Source: CAZHEV01 sp964531335 [NCBI: uncultured bacterium] (GTDB lineage Bacteria; Eisenbacteria; RBG-16-71-46; CAZHEV01). From it: a stretch of DNA of 64,000 nt. Below are positions 6,537 to 14,675 of this stretch, piece after piece. A model generated the notes under the pieces. That model had not been told where the DNA came from, did no database searches, and saw nothing but the letters and a program-made list of their open reading frames with translations. The stretch's first letter is position 1. Each line of letters opens with the position of its first letter. Made by a program: the position numbers and the translations under genes. Where the stretch lies: contig CAZHEV010000008.1 in assembly GCA_964531335.1 (NCBI GenBank), forward strand, positions 111,697 to 175,696, read 5' to 3'.

Positions 6537-8063
6537 CTACCAGCTCAGTTCGGCGTCGAGATGTTCGTGCAGCTTCTTGCGTTGGATCAGCTTGATCCGC
6601 TCCGACCAGATATCTACGGGATTGTAGTCATCGGTGAGAACGGGAACGCCGTTTGGCTCGACCCGGAACCTGTTGTCCCACGCGTGAGCGCGGGTGTAAT
6701 CACGGCTGAACCGATCCCTGGGAACCGGCGGCTCCTTTTCCGGCTCCAGGGGACGATCCGAACCCAGAAGCACAAGGTTCCCAAGCGTGTTGGGCGGTTC
6801 CGCCATCGGCAGCACTACTACGTGCTCGAAGACCTCCTGCATGGTCACGGCCAGGGAGTGGACGAGGACGTCGTCCCAGCCTGTAGCCACGATGTTGATG
6901 GCCATGACGCCGTTAGGATCAAGTCGCGAGCGGATCAAGGCGAAGGATTCGCGCGTGACCAGGTGAAAGGGAATGGAGCTGCTCGCGAAGGCGTCCATGA
7001 TCACCACGTCGAACGTCTCTTCGGTTGTTGAAAGGAAGCGACGGCCGTCCATGTGGTGCACGGGGGTCTCGTGTTCATCCAGATAAAAGTAATCGCCCGC
7101 CACACGCGTAATGACCGGATCGATCTCCACCGCTTCCACCCGCCATCTTTCCGCCACGAACCTCTTGACCAGCGAGCCCCCGCCAAGCCCTACCAGGAGC
7201 ATTCGTCCCGGCTCCTCGAAGAACAGTCTCGTTAGATCTAGGACGTCCACGTACGAGAAAAGCGACTCGCCTGTGGCGGCGTCGACGACGTTTTGAATGG
7301 CGCCGTCAGTCAACAAGTAGCGCGCCCCGTCGTCCTCCACCACGCGGATCTCGGCGTACGCGCTGTGCACGACCGCGAGAAGACCGATTTGCGGGTTCTC
7401 CTTGGTCCTTACAGACGGCGTCGCCAGAAGCAGGCCCACGGCGGCCACCGGCAGCAAAAACAGGGCGGTCACTCCACCTTTCGTGTTCCGTGCCGTGGCC
7501 AGACCGATTAGGGCGGTCACCACGAGGGCCGCGCCTACCGCGAGTGTTAGCCGGTTGACACCCAGGCTGGGGATCAGCAGGAAACCGGTAGCAACGGCGG
7601 CCGCCACGCCGGCCAACGTCGAGACCGCGTAAAGATTACCCGCCGTTCGTCCAACCACGCTGATATTCGACGCCTTGAGACGGATGGCGTATGGGCTCAC
7701 TATGCCCAGCATTGCGAGCGGAGGGAAGAAAAGCACCGTCGCCGTCAGAAGCACCGCGGCTCTCAACCCCGCCGACGCCGTCAACGCCAGCACCGGATCT
7801 CTCAGCCAAGGGATTACGACGACCCACAGACCGGCGAGCCCGATAACGACGCTGAAACGTTTGAGCGTCGGCCCGCGGTCGGCCAAGCGACCGCCGATTG
7901 CGTACCCCGTGCTCAAAGCGGCCAGCGTGACGCTGATCAGCGCCGACCACAGATACACGCTTACCCCGTAGAACGGCCCGAGGATCCGTGTTCCAAGTAT
8001 CTCGATGGCCAGCACCGAGCCGCCGCTGACAATGACCGCGAGATAGACGAACAGATTGACCAT
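6537..8063 (-). CDS. Membrane-fused spermidine-synthase-like protein
   Basis: Two-part protein of about 508 residues. The N-terminal 210 or so residues contain about six to seven hydrophobic helices (VNLFVYLAVIVSGGSVLAIE, ALISVTLAALSTGYAIGGR). The C-terminal half is a spermidine-synthase-type Rossmann domain (VGLGGGSLVKRF, VEIDPVITRVA, MDGRRFL, DVVIMDAF). Such fused proteins are common in bacteria and their substrate is usually unknown; true polyamine synthesis is not assured. ATG 8063 is preferred since the hydrophobic segment begins there, but an in-frame ATG at 8120 is possible. It is the last gene of the minus-strand run from 12382, 120 bases after the FeS/membrane subunit, so it may be co-transcribed with the molybdoenzyme. 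Confidence 0.8.
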   Translation of the reverse strand: MVNLFVYLAVIVSGGSVLAIEILGTRILGPFYGVSVYLWSALISVTLAALSTGYAIGGRLADRGPTLKRFSVVIGLAGLWVVVIPWLRDPVLALTASAGLRAAVLLTATVLFFPPLAMLGIVSPYAIRLKASNISVVGRTAGNLYAVSTLAGVAAAVATGFLLIPSLGVNRLTLAVGAALVVTALIGLATARNTKGGVTALFLLPVAAVGLLLATPSVRTKENPQIGLLAVVHSAYAEIRVVEDDGARYLLTDGAIQNVVDAATGESLFSYVDVLDLTRLFFEEPGRMLLVGLGGGSLVKRFVAERWRVEAVEIDPVITRVAGDYFYLDEHETPVHHMDGRRFLSTTEETFDVVIMDAFASSSIPFHLVTRESFALIRSRLDPNGVMAINIVATGWDDVLVHSLAVTMQEVFEHVVVLPMAEPPNTLGNLVLLGSDRPLEPEKEPPVPRDRFSRDYTRAHAWDNRFRVEPNGVPVLTDDYNPVDIWSERIKLIQRKKLHEHLDAELSW

Positions 8064-8183
8064 GATCACCACCTGTGTGTGTCCGAAGAGCGTTGGCATG
8101 AATCGGAGGTACACATTCAATGACCGACGGGCGGATTTTACAGCATAAGACAGAGGATGTCGACACGGACTTTTGCTTGCCCC

Positions 8184-9539
8184 TCACCTGCTATCGACAT
8201 ATCCAGCCTCGGGTCTTTGCCCCAGCTCTTCCAGCATGAGGGACTCGGGTGTGGGGATCCGGAGCTCGTCATAAAACTCCGCGCGATCCACGATCTCTGA
8301 AAGGGTCACGAAGCCGAAAGTCAGCGCCTGGGGCGCCCCCCACCAGGCGGCCACTCCCGCCGCCGCAAGCGCGCCCAGCCGAAGGGCACTGACCGGCCCG
8401 CGGGCGGGAAGGCCGCGCCTGTGCATGATCAGCTTGCGACGGACGTATAAGGCGCCCTTGATACCCGCCAGTAGAACCGCCGCAACCCAGGCGCCGCCCC
8501 ACACGGCGGCAAAAAGAAGCCCCGTTCCCAGGATCCGCGCGCTGTGAAGCGCTCCTCCCCCGCGGACCCGCACCGACCCGTATGTGCGATCGACAGCGGC
8601 CAAAGCTGCAATCCCGAGGGCGGCGGCGAGCCAGCCCAAGGCCGCCCCCCCGTAGCCGGCGAAAACGACCGAGGTGACTGCTAAGAACGATATGAAGAGC
8701 AGAATCTCCCGGCTAAGCCACGAGCGCCCCGCGTTTGCCGGCGCGCGCCAGGCCCGCGCCTTGCGGCCCAAGTGGCAGGCGCCGACCAGCAGCCCAATGA
8801 TCCCAACAAGCGCAAAGCCAACCGCGCTCGGCGTGGGCGCACCGAAGCGCGAAGCAAGGAAGATACCGACGAGAATGGCGGCAAGCATGGTGAAGGCGAT
8901 CAAAGGCCACTCGCCCGAGGCCGTCGTCTGCGAAACCAGGCGCTTGGCAAGAGCTTCCCAAGGCGGGATCGAGGCGGCCTCCGCCTGTCTCGGCGCCAAC
9001 CTGCCCGCTCTTAACGGCACGATGTGGATCGACGGGCGGGCGTCGGTCTCCGCCATGCCGTGCACCAGAGGCCCTGATGTAAGCTCTACCTCGTCCAACT
9101 CTCCCCACTCCAGCGCCCCAGTCGGACAGGCGGTGACGCACGCCGGATCGCCCGACGCACGCTGTCTGTCGACGCAGAAATCGCACTTCGTCGTGACGCC
9201 GGAGGCATCGTCGAAGCAAAGCGCCCCATACGGGCATACCCACGAGCAATAGCGACATCCGATGCACTTGGCGCCGTCGATCAACACCGCGCCCGTCTCT
9301 TCGTCCCTGTAGATCGCACTCGACGGACAGGCCTCCATGCAAGGCGCATCGGCGCAGTGATTGCAGGCCATCGACAGGTGCGAGACCTCCACGCCGTGGA
9401 CGTGAAGCTCGTTGAAGGTACGCACGCGACGCCAGCGCCGCTCGCCCGGCACGGCTTTCGCTATCCGGCATGCGGTTTCACAGGCGTGGCAGCCGATGCA
9501 TTTGTTCTGATCGAAGATGAAGGCTCTCCGGCGTGTCAT
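8184..9539 (-). CDS. Fused FeS-electron-transfer and membrane-anchor subunit (DmsB-DmsC type)
   Basis: Protein of 451 residues joining two subunits that are normally separate. Residues 1-190 carry sixteen cysteines for four 4Fe-4S clusters (CIGCHACETAC, CNHCADAPCMEACP, CIGCRYCSWVCP, CDFC with CVTACP), like DmsB. From about residue 215 there are about seven to eight hydrophobic helices, as in the DmsC quinol-oxidising anchor. It should pass electrons between membrane quinone and the catalytic subunit encoded just upstream. Its ATG overlaps the TGA of that gene by four bases (9536-9539), so translation is coupled. The fusion keeps the two parts in fixed stoichiometry. Confidence 0.88.
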   Translation of the reverse strand: MTRRRAFIFDQNKCIGCHACETACRIAKAVPGERRWRRVRTFNELHVHGVEVSHLSMACNHCADAPCMEACPSSAIYRDEETGAVLIDGAKCIGCRYCSWVCPYGALCFDDASGVTTKCDFCVDRQRASGDPACVTACPTGALEWGELDEVELTSGPLVHGMAETDARPSIHIVPLRAGRLAPRQAEAASIPPWEALAKRLVSQTTASGEWPLIAFTMLAAILVGIFLASRFGAPTPSAVGFALVGIIGLLVGACHLGRKARAWRAPANAGRSWLSREILLFISFLAVTSVVFAGYGGAALGWLAAALGIAALAAVDRTYGSVRVRGGGALHSARILGTGLLFAAVWGGAWVAAVLLAGIKGALYVRRKLIMHRRGLPARGPVSALRLGALAAAGVAAWWGAPQALTFGFVTLSEIVDRAEFYDELRIPTPESLMLEELGQRPEAGYVDSR

Positions 9540-11596
9540 GCGCGCTCTACCTCCACCAGGTTGTCATGGAACGCCGCCCCGTGCGCTATATCCGTCTCGC
9601 GTCCCTCGGACAACAGATTGACCGGGCCTCCCTGCGATCCCCACCATCCGTTCGTGACGGACACGCAGCCGCGCCTGATGCCGCTGTCTATCCGCACGGG
9701 AAGCTGCATCTCGCCGCGGCGGTTGTATATCCGCGCCCTGTCCCCGAAGCTCAGACCCCGCGCCGCGGCGTCGTCAGGGTGCATCTGAAGCACAGGCTCG
9801 GGGTCGTGGACCTTTATGATGTCCAGGTTTCCGAACTGAGAGTGGATGCGGTTTTTCGTGTTCGGGGTGAGAAGTTGCATCGGATATCTGGGATCGTGAT
9901 CGGGCCGTGCCGCGGACTCGATCGGAAGCTCCGCGCGGGGCAAGGGGTCGCAACCCCACCGGGCGGCGGCCTCGGTCGATACGAGCTCAACCTTGCCGGA
10001 GGGAGTTGCAAACACCTTGTCGGCGAAGGCCACCTCCTCATGGCCGGGCGCGAGCACGGGGCCGTCGGCGAAATCGGCGAGAGAAAGGCCCAAAGGCGCC
10101 AGCCGCCGCTCGAGCCAGGCGCGAATCTCTCCGTGGCCGGGCCCCGGGATGGTCTCATCCAGCTTCGATGTTTCAAGGTTCAGCCTTCTCGCCAGATCGC
10201 GGAATATCTCGGTCTCCGGACGTACCTCGCCCGGCGGATCGAGCGCCTGCGGACGGAGCTGAAGATAGGGATGCCAGTAAGCCCCGATGACGTCCGTCTG
10301 TTCGAACATGCTCTTCGCGGGAAGGACTATGTCCGCCTCCCGCGCCGTGTCCGTCATGAACTGGTCGACGACCACCCGGAAGTCCAGCGAGCGGAAGGCC
10401 TCCCGCACCTTGCGCGTACCGGGGTTCTGCGAAAGCGGGTTTCCCCGCTCCACCCACGCGAATTTGAGCGGCGGATCGCTCTGAGCGATCATGTCGCGGC
10501 CGAGACGCGCGGTGGATACGGAAACGCGCACGTCTCCCTCCGGCTTTTCGGGCGGGAAAAACGCGATGGGGTCCCGAACGCCGCCGAAGACCTGCGTCTG
10601 GAGGTTCGCATAGACCCAGCCGCCGCCTGGGATTCCTATGTTGCCGGTCAGCGCCGCAAGGGCTATCAGCGCGCGCATGGTCGCGCCGCTGTTGGTGTAC
10701 CTCTGCATCCCGAAGCCCGCGCATATGGTCGCGGGCTTTATAGTCCCGAGAAGCCCCGCAAGTTCCGCTATGGCTCCGGCCGGCACGCCGCACACGGAGG
10801 CTGCCTCCTCAATGCTCCTCTCGCGAACCATGTTCGCGAACTCGTCGAATCCAAGCACGTGCTCGTCAACGAAAGCCCCGTCGATACTGCCGCTTTCGAT
10901 GAGCGCCCGCGCCACGGCCAGCGCAAAAAATCCGTCCGTGCCAGGCTTGGGCTGAATCAAAAGCTCGGCGCGCTCGGACGTCTCGGTGCGCCGCGGGTCG
11001 ATGACGACCAGGCGCGCGCCCGCGTCCATGGCCTGGTTTACGAAGCGCATCTGGTGCGGGTTGGTCTCGGCCGCGTTCTTGCCCCACATCACTATCAGGC
11101 GCGCTTTGGCCAGGTCCCACGGCGCGTTGTGTTTGTTTTCGCCCAGGGTCAAACGCGCCGCCTCGAGGCCTGCGGGCCAGCAAAGATCGCCGTATGCCGT
11201 CGTGCATCCGCCGAACATGCGCCAGAAGGCCAGGCTGCACTCGTTCAGGAGTCCTTTCGTTCCGCTCCCGGCGTAATGAAAGACCGCGCGCGGGCCGAGC
11301 TCTCTTCGCACGCGGTTCAATTGCGCCGTTATCTCGTCCAGCGCGTCATCCCACGACACGCGGTGAAACGCGCCCCCGTGCCTTCGCCTTAGTGGATAAA
11401 GGAGCCGCTCTGGGCTGTGCTGCCTTTCGACGTAGCTCAGCCCCTTCAGGCAGGGCCCGCCGGGGGTGGCGAGGTTGGGCGACGGGCCTTCCGCGGGCAC
11501 GGGCTCGACCGCCACGAGCCGGCCGCCTTCGACGGTTACTCGCATCGAACAGGTGCTGTAGCAGTTTCGGGGGCATGCGGTCAGGAAAGTGGGCAA
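9536..11596 (-). CDS. Molybdopterin oxidoreductase, DMSO-reductase family catalytic subunit
   Basis: Catalytic subunit of 686 residues. The N-terminal 4Fe-4S motif is Cys8, Cys12, Cys16 and Cys49 (CPRNCYSTCS, GGPCLKG). The molybdopterin domains follow (VMWGKNAAETNPHQ, VVIDPRRTET, GFGMQRYTNSG, NIGIPGGG), and the C-terminal cofactor-binding domain has MHPDDAAARG and NGWWG. GDLCWPAG lies near where the metal-ligand residue is expected; if that Cys binds Mo/W the enzyme would not be a classical DMSO reductase, which uses Ser. No Tat signal is seen, so it may face the cytoplasm. Substrate is unknown. The next gene encodes its FeS/membrane partner, and an outer-membrane barrel gene lies 18 bases upstream. 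Confidence 0.9.
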   Translation of the reverse strand: MPTFLTACPRNCYSTCSMRVTVEGGRLVAVEPVPAEGPSPNLATPGGPCLKGLSYVERQHSPERLLYPLRRRHGGAFHRVSWDDALDEITAQLNRVRRELGPRAVFHYAGSGTKGLLNECSLAFWRMFGGCTTAYGDLCWPAGLEAARLTLGENKHNAPWDLAKARLIVMWGKNAAETNPHQMRFVNQAMDAGARLVVIDPRRTETSERAELLIQPKPGTDGFFALAVARALIESGSIDGAFVDEHVLGFDEFANMVRERSIEEAASVCGVPAGAIAELAGLLGTIKPATICAGFGMQRYTNSGATMRALIALAALTGNIGIPGGGWVYANLQTQVFGGVRDPIAFFPPEKPEGDVRVSVSTARLGRDMIAQSDPPLKFAWVERGNPLSQNPGTRKVREAFRSLDFRVVVDQFMTDTAREADIVLPAKSMFEQTDVIGAYWHPYLQLRPQALDPPGEVRPETEIFRDLARRLNLETSKLDETIPGPGHGEIRAWLERRLAPLGLSLADFADGPVLAPGHEEVAFADKVFATPSGKVELVSTEAAARWGCDPLPRAELPIESAARPDHDPRYPMQLLTPNTKNRIHSQFGNLDIIKVHDPEPVLQMHPDDAAARGLSFGDRARIYNRRGEMQLPVRIDSGIRRGCVSVTNGWWGSQGGPVNLLSEGRETDIAHGAAFHDNLVEVERA

Positions 11597-11614
11597 ATTG
11601 AGCCTCGCGCTCTG

Positions 11615-12382
11615 CTAATAGCGGTACGAAACGGACGCCACCGCGTAGTGAAGCCAGGCGAAGTTGTACACCTCGTCCACGTCCGCGCCGCCCTCGAGGG
11701 TTCGATATCCGACCGAGACGCTCCAGCACCTGCAAAGATCCGCGCAGAGCTTGATGGAGGCGTCCTCGGCACGGCCGGGACCGCCGGCCAGCGCGTCGAC
11801 GTCGAGGACCAACCGCCGGCTCGGCGAGAGCTTGTACCATCCCCGGACATGGAGCAGAGGGACGAATCCGACGTCTGTCTTCCCGGCCGATTTGCCGCCT
11901 TGGTCCAGCTCGATCTTAGCATCCCTGATCTTGCCGGTGAATCCGATCCACCAGGCCCAGCGGGCGCTGCTGTGGAACCGGTACGAGTACGTGAGCCGCC
12001 AGGAGTTGAAACGATAGGTCGCCTCGGTGGGGACTCCGGGGTCGAAAGTGGCGCCAAAGAACGAGATCCGCTTTGGGGCAAGCCCGGTCTCCGTAACCGT
12101 CAGCGGCGCCGCGAGCGCCCTGAGGCCATGCCGCTCGTTGATATTCCAGGTTAGATAGAGGCGCGCGGCCGGCCAGGGCCCATTGTCCACCACGTCCAGG
12201 AGTGAGAACCGGGTGCCGTCCTGGTTGTTCGGGATCTGGACGTCGTTCTTGCTCTGCCATACCGGTCCGGCCTCCAGCTCGAGCACGAAGCTCGACTCCG
12301 TGGCCTTTCGCGAAGCGAGGGCGGGATCCGTCACGGCGACCAAGGCCGCGACAAGGACAGCAACGATAAGGCTATTTCGCAA
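11615..12382 (-). CDS. Predicted outer-membrane beta-barrel protein
   Basis: Protein of 255 residues with a signal peptide (LIVAVLVAALVAVTDPALA) and many alternating strands ending in aromatics (FVLELEAGPVW, RLYLTWNINE, WRLTYSYRF, WAWWIGFTGKI), closing with VASVSYRY. I choose TTG at 12382 because GGGAGG lies about six bases before it; the ATG at 12454 has no clear site and would lengthen the signal peptide oddly. It lies 18 bases upstream of the molybdoenzyme gene and on the same strand, so it may form the first gene of that operon. I do not recognise a specific family. Confidence 0.65.
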   Translation of the reverse strand: MRNSLIVAVLVAALVAVTDPALASRKATESSFVLELEAGPVWQSKNDVQIPNNQDGTRFSLLDVVDNGPWPAARLYLTWNINERHGLRALAAPLTVTETGLAPKRISFFGATFDPGVPTEATYRFNSWRLTYSYRFHSSARWAWWIGFTGKIRDAKIELDQGGKSAGKTDVGFVPLLHVRGWYKLSPSRRLVLDVDALAGGPGRAEDASIKLCADLCRCWSVSVGYRTLEGGADVDEVYNFAWLHYAVASVSYRY

Positions 12383-12514
12383 CGGGAACCTCCCAAGGTG
12401 ATCGACGCACTCGACCCAGGCTTTCAAGCTCGGCCGAAACTCCGAACCCACCATCTAATATCCATCAATATTGGACAATATCATCCACCCGCCCCCAGTG
12501 GGAATATGATGGCG

Positions 12515-12925
12515 CTACCGTGAGACATCCCCCATCCGAAAATTGAAATGTCCGGTCGCGCGGTCCTGGAAGTACAGCCTGAGTGTCTCGGTTATCGAAG
12601 TGAAAGCCAGATCGTCCCAGGGAATCTCCCTCTCCTCGAACAGCCTGGCTTCCAGGCTCTCCTCTCCCGCGGCGAACTTGCCGCCGACCAACCGTCCCCT
12701 GAACATGAGGTACACTTGAGAGACGAAGGTGAGGTTGAGCAGAACGTACGGCGCGATGATCTCGACGTCCGCGCGCGCCTCCTCGAGAGCCTCCCGGCGC
12801 GCCCCCTCGGCCACGGTCTCGCCGACCTCCAGGTACCCGGCCGGTACGGTCCACTTCCCGTATCGCGGCTCGATCGAGCGGCGGCAGAGCCATCTGATTT
12901 CGTTTGACAGTGTGAAGGCAGCCAC
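12515..12925 (-). CDS. Nudix hydrolase lacking the usual zinc ribbon
   Basis: Nudix-fold protein of 136 residues. The Nudix box is readable as GYLEVGETVAEGARREALEEA, but the final Gly of the consensus is replaced (EEARADV). The sequence CRRSIEPRYGKWTVPAGYLE is typical of the NudC-like group, which normally begins with a zinc ribbon of about 40 residues. Here the protein starts with AAFTLSNEI, so that part is missing. The GTG start at 12925 has no strong ribosome-binding site and lies only 35 bases from the divergent gene, so it may be a truncated but intact hydrolase. The substrate is likely a nucleoside diphosphate derivative, not specified. Confidence 0.75.
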   Translation of the reverse strand: MAAFTLSNEIRWLCRRSIEPRYGKWTVPAGYLEVGETVAEGARREALEEARADVEIIAPYVLLNLTFVSQVYLMFRGRLVGGKFAAGEESLEARLFEEREIPWDDLAFTSITETLRLYFQDRATGHFNFRMGDVSR

Positions 12926-12960
12926 CTAGACTGGCCGCATCTCAACAAAAGGAGGGCGTT

Positions 12961-13473
12961 ATGAGACGTTGGACGGTTCTTCTGGCTGCATCGCTCGTGA
13001 TTTTGGTCACGCTCGCCCCTCAAGCGCAGGCCGGACATCGCATCGGCGGGGGCATCGAATACCTGAGAACGCTCGGTGACATAAAGGACTCGTCCGAGTT
13101 CGACGCGAACTCCATCGGCCTGATCGGGTCCTATCAGTACACGATGGCGGCGCTCAGGATCGAGGGCGACCTCGAGCTGATCCCAGACTTCGGCGGCACC
13201 GACGAGCTTCTGTTCGAGCCGCAGGCGTATGTCCTGCTCGGTGGCCTGATCTACGGGGGCATGGGAATCGGCACCGCGTACTTCGACGGTGATTGGCTGG
13301 ACGATCCTTTCTTCGCCCTGCGCGCGGGAGTGGACTTCCCTCTCGGCGCTTTCGCCATCGACGGCTACGCTCTCTACCGGTTCCATGACACGAAGCTGCT
13401 CGAAGACCTCGACGAAGAGGACCTGGACTCGATAACCTTCGCCGCGGTGATCCGCTTTCCCATAGGCAACTAG
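12961..13473 (+). CDS. Small outer-membrane barrel-like protein
   Basis: Protein of 170 residues with a clear signal peptide cut after AQA (LAPQAQA-GHRIGG). About eight amphipathic strands follow (IGGGIEYLRTL, SIGLIGSYQY, LRIEGDLELI, AYVLLGGLIY, FALRAGVDFPL, FAIDGYALYRF, ITFAAVIRFPIG). This is the size of an eight-stranded OmpA/OmpX-type barrel. AAAAGGAGG precedes the ATG. It stands divergent to the Nudix gene. No specific family could be assigned. Confidence 0.7.
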   Translation: MRRWTVLLAASLVILVTLAPQAQAGHRIGGGIEYLRTLGDIKDSSEFDANSIGLIGSYQYTMAALRIEGDLELIPDFGGTDELLFEPQAYVLLGGLIYGGMGIGTAYFDGDWLDDPFFALRAGVDFPLGAFAIDGYALYRFHDTKLLEDLDEEDLDSITFAAVIRFPIGN

Positions 13474-13688
13474 CAAGGGGATCCAAGAATCCTTGCCTCG
13501 CCGTCGGCCGGTCTGGACCGGCCGCGTTCCGGAGGCTGTGTTGGCGAGCGGGTACGTGATCCGGACTGAGACTTGTCGACATGACGCGGGACCGCCCGTG
13601 GAAGGGACCGCGTAGCTCCCACAACAAGGGCTATGATTAGGACCCACCACAAGCCCATCCATCCCCCGTGCCAATCGCTCCGGTGCAT
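13470..13688 (-). CDS. Small membrane protein
   Basis: A 72-residue frame that begins 15 bases after the stop of the lipoprotein gene on the same strand. It has one hydrophobic helix near its N-terminus (MGLWWVLIIALVVGA) and a basic, Pro/Arg-rich tail. The N-terminal HGGW..LWWVLIIAL pattern is typical of short SHOCT-type membrane proteins, but the SHOCT tail itself is not seen. AAGG lies before the ATG. It overlaps the stop of the convergent barrel gene by four bases. It could be a real second gene of the operon or a chance frame. Confidence 0.4.
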   Translation of the reverse strand: MHRSDWHGGWMGLWWVLIIALVVGATRSLPRAVPRHVDKSQSGSRTRSPTQPPERGRSRPADGEARILGSPC

Positions 13689-13702
13689 TTCCAGCCTTCA
13701 CA

Positions 13703-14320
13703 CTACTTCTGCAGCGCCCAGCACTCGCCCCTTCGCATCCGTTCGTAGTGCCAGTGAACGTGTTGCCGCAGGGTCCGGAGCTCCGAGGGATCGACGGGCT
13801 TCATCACGATCCTGGCGCCGTTGTTCAATTGCTCGACAGTGGTGTTCATCACGGGCATCTGTCCCATCCCGGGCACCCGGCCCATCTCGGTGCCGGTCAT
13901 CCCTGGGTGGCCCATTTCGCCGTGGCCCATCTCCTCGCGGACGACTTCGCCGTGACCCACGGCCATGCGCCGCCACATCATTTCTCCTTCACCCCGGTGC
14001 ATCTCGTACATCCGTCCCAGGTGCTGCACGCGCCTTCGTATGTCGCCGACGTCCTCCTCCTCCGCCATGAAGGTAAGCGCGACCCCGTCGGACATGTCGT
14101 CTATCTCCACCGTGGTGCCCGGCACGGCCATCGGACACACTTCGGCCAGCTTCTCCATCACGTCCTCGTCCTCGGCGGCCGCAGTCCCGGGAATGGCCTC
14201 CTCCTGTTCCTCCATGCGGGCCTCCGATGCGCGTTGCTCATCTTTCGCGCCGCACGACCAGAGACCGAAACTCATAGGCGCGACAACCGAGATCAAGAGC
14301 GCGGCTTTCATAGCTTTCAT
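13703..14320 (-). CDS. Met/His-rich lipoprotein with duplicated domain, possible metal binder
   Basis: Protein of 205 residues; ATG 14320 follows AAAGGAGATGAG. Signal peptide and lipobox end at FGLWSC (Cys23). An acidic stretch is followed by a domain (TTVEIDDMSDGVALTFMAEE, RRRVQHLGRMYEMH). A Met/His/Gly-rich segment follows (MGHGEMGHPGM, MGRVPGMGQMPVM). A second copy of the domain closes the protein (TTVEQLNNGARIVMKPVDP, LRQHVHWHYERM). The Met/His segment resembles copper- or silver-binding regions of periplasmic chaperones. The duplication on either side of it suggests a clamp. Metal specificity is inference. It lies back to back with a DHA2-type exporter gene. Confidence 0.7.
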   Translation of the reverse strand: MKAMKAALLISVVAPMSFGLWSCGAKDEQRASEARMEEQEEAIPGTAAAEDEDVMEKLAEVCPMAVPGTTVEIDDMSDGVALTFMAEEEDVGDIRRRVQHLGRMYEMHRGEGEMMWRRMAVGHGEVVREEMGHGEMGHPGMTGTEMGRVPGMGQMPVMNTTVEQLNNGARIVMKPVDPSELRTLRQHVHWHYERMRRGECWALQK

Positions 14321-14675
14321 CAGCTCATCTCCTTTTCGTGATCTTGCCTCAACCCGGACCGCCGCGCGCGGCCGTTCAGGCCGACCATCCGCCCGCCGGC
14401 CAAGCCCGCCGTCCCCGCCGCTCGTTGCGGCCGGCGCCGCTTGTCCTTCGTCCGTGACCAGTCCATGCCTCCGTCCCATGCCGCAATCCGCGCACCGATA
14501 CTGCCTCAGCGCGACGATGGCGCACGGAATCAGGTTTTCGCATCGCCGGCTCGCGGTGTATCGGGGGGAAACTGATACTACTCTGGGGCGGCCTCCCAAC
14601 AATGAAGGACGTAAAAACGGGTGACCGAACGCTACGCAATATGTAGACTTCAATTTTGTCCCGTCGAATTGTGTA
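14321..14675. other. Divergent intergenic region, 355 bp
   Basis: This separates the Met/His lipoprotein (minus) from the exporter (plus). A minus frame extends upstream through it and contains YRCADCGMG, but it lacks a good start and I regard it as non-coding. An inverted repeat (CAATT ... AATTG, about 14651-14671) lies close to the exporter start. No clear sigma-70 boxes were found. Confidence 0.35.

Noticed and set aside
9533-11392. 619-codon plus-strand frame
   Set aside because: Antisense shadow of the molybdopterin oxidoreductase, which has clear motifs on the other strand.
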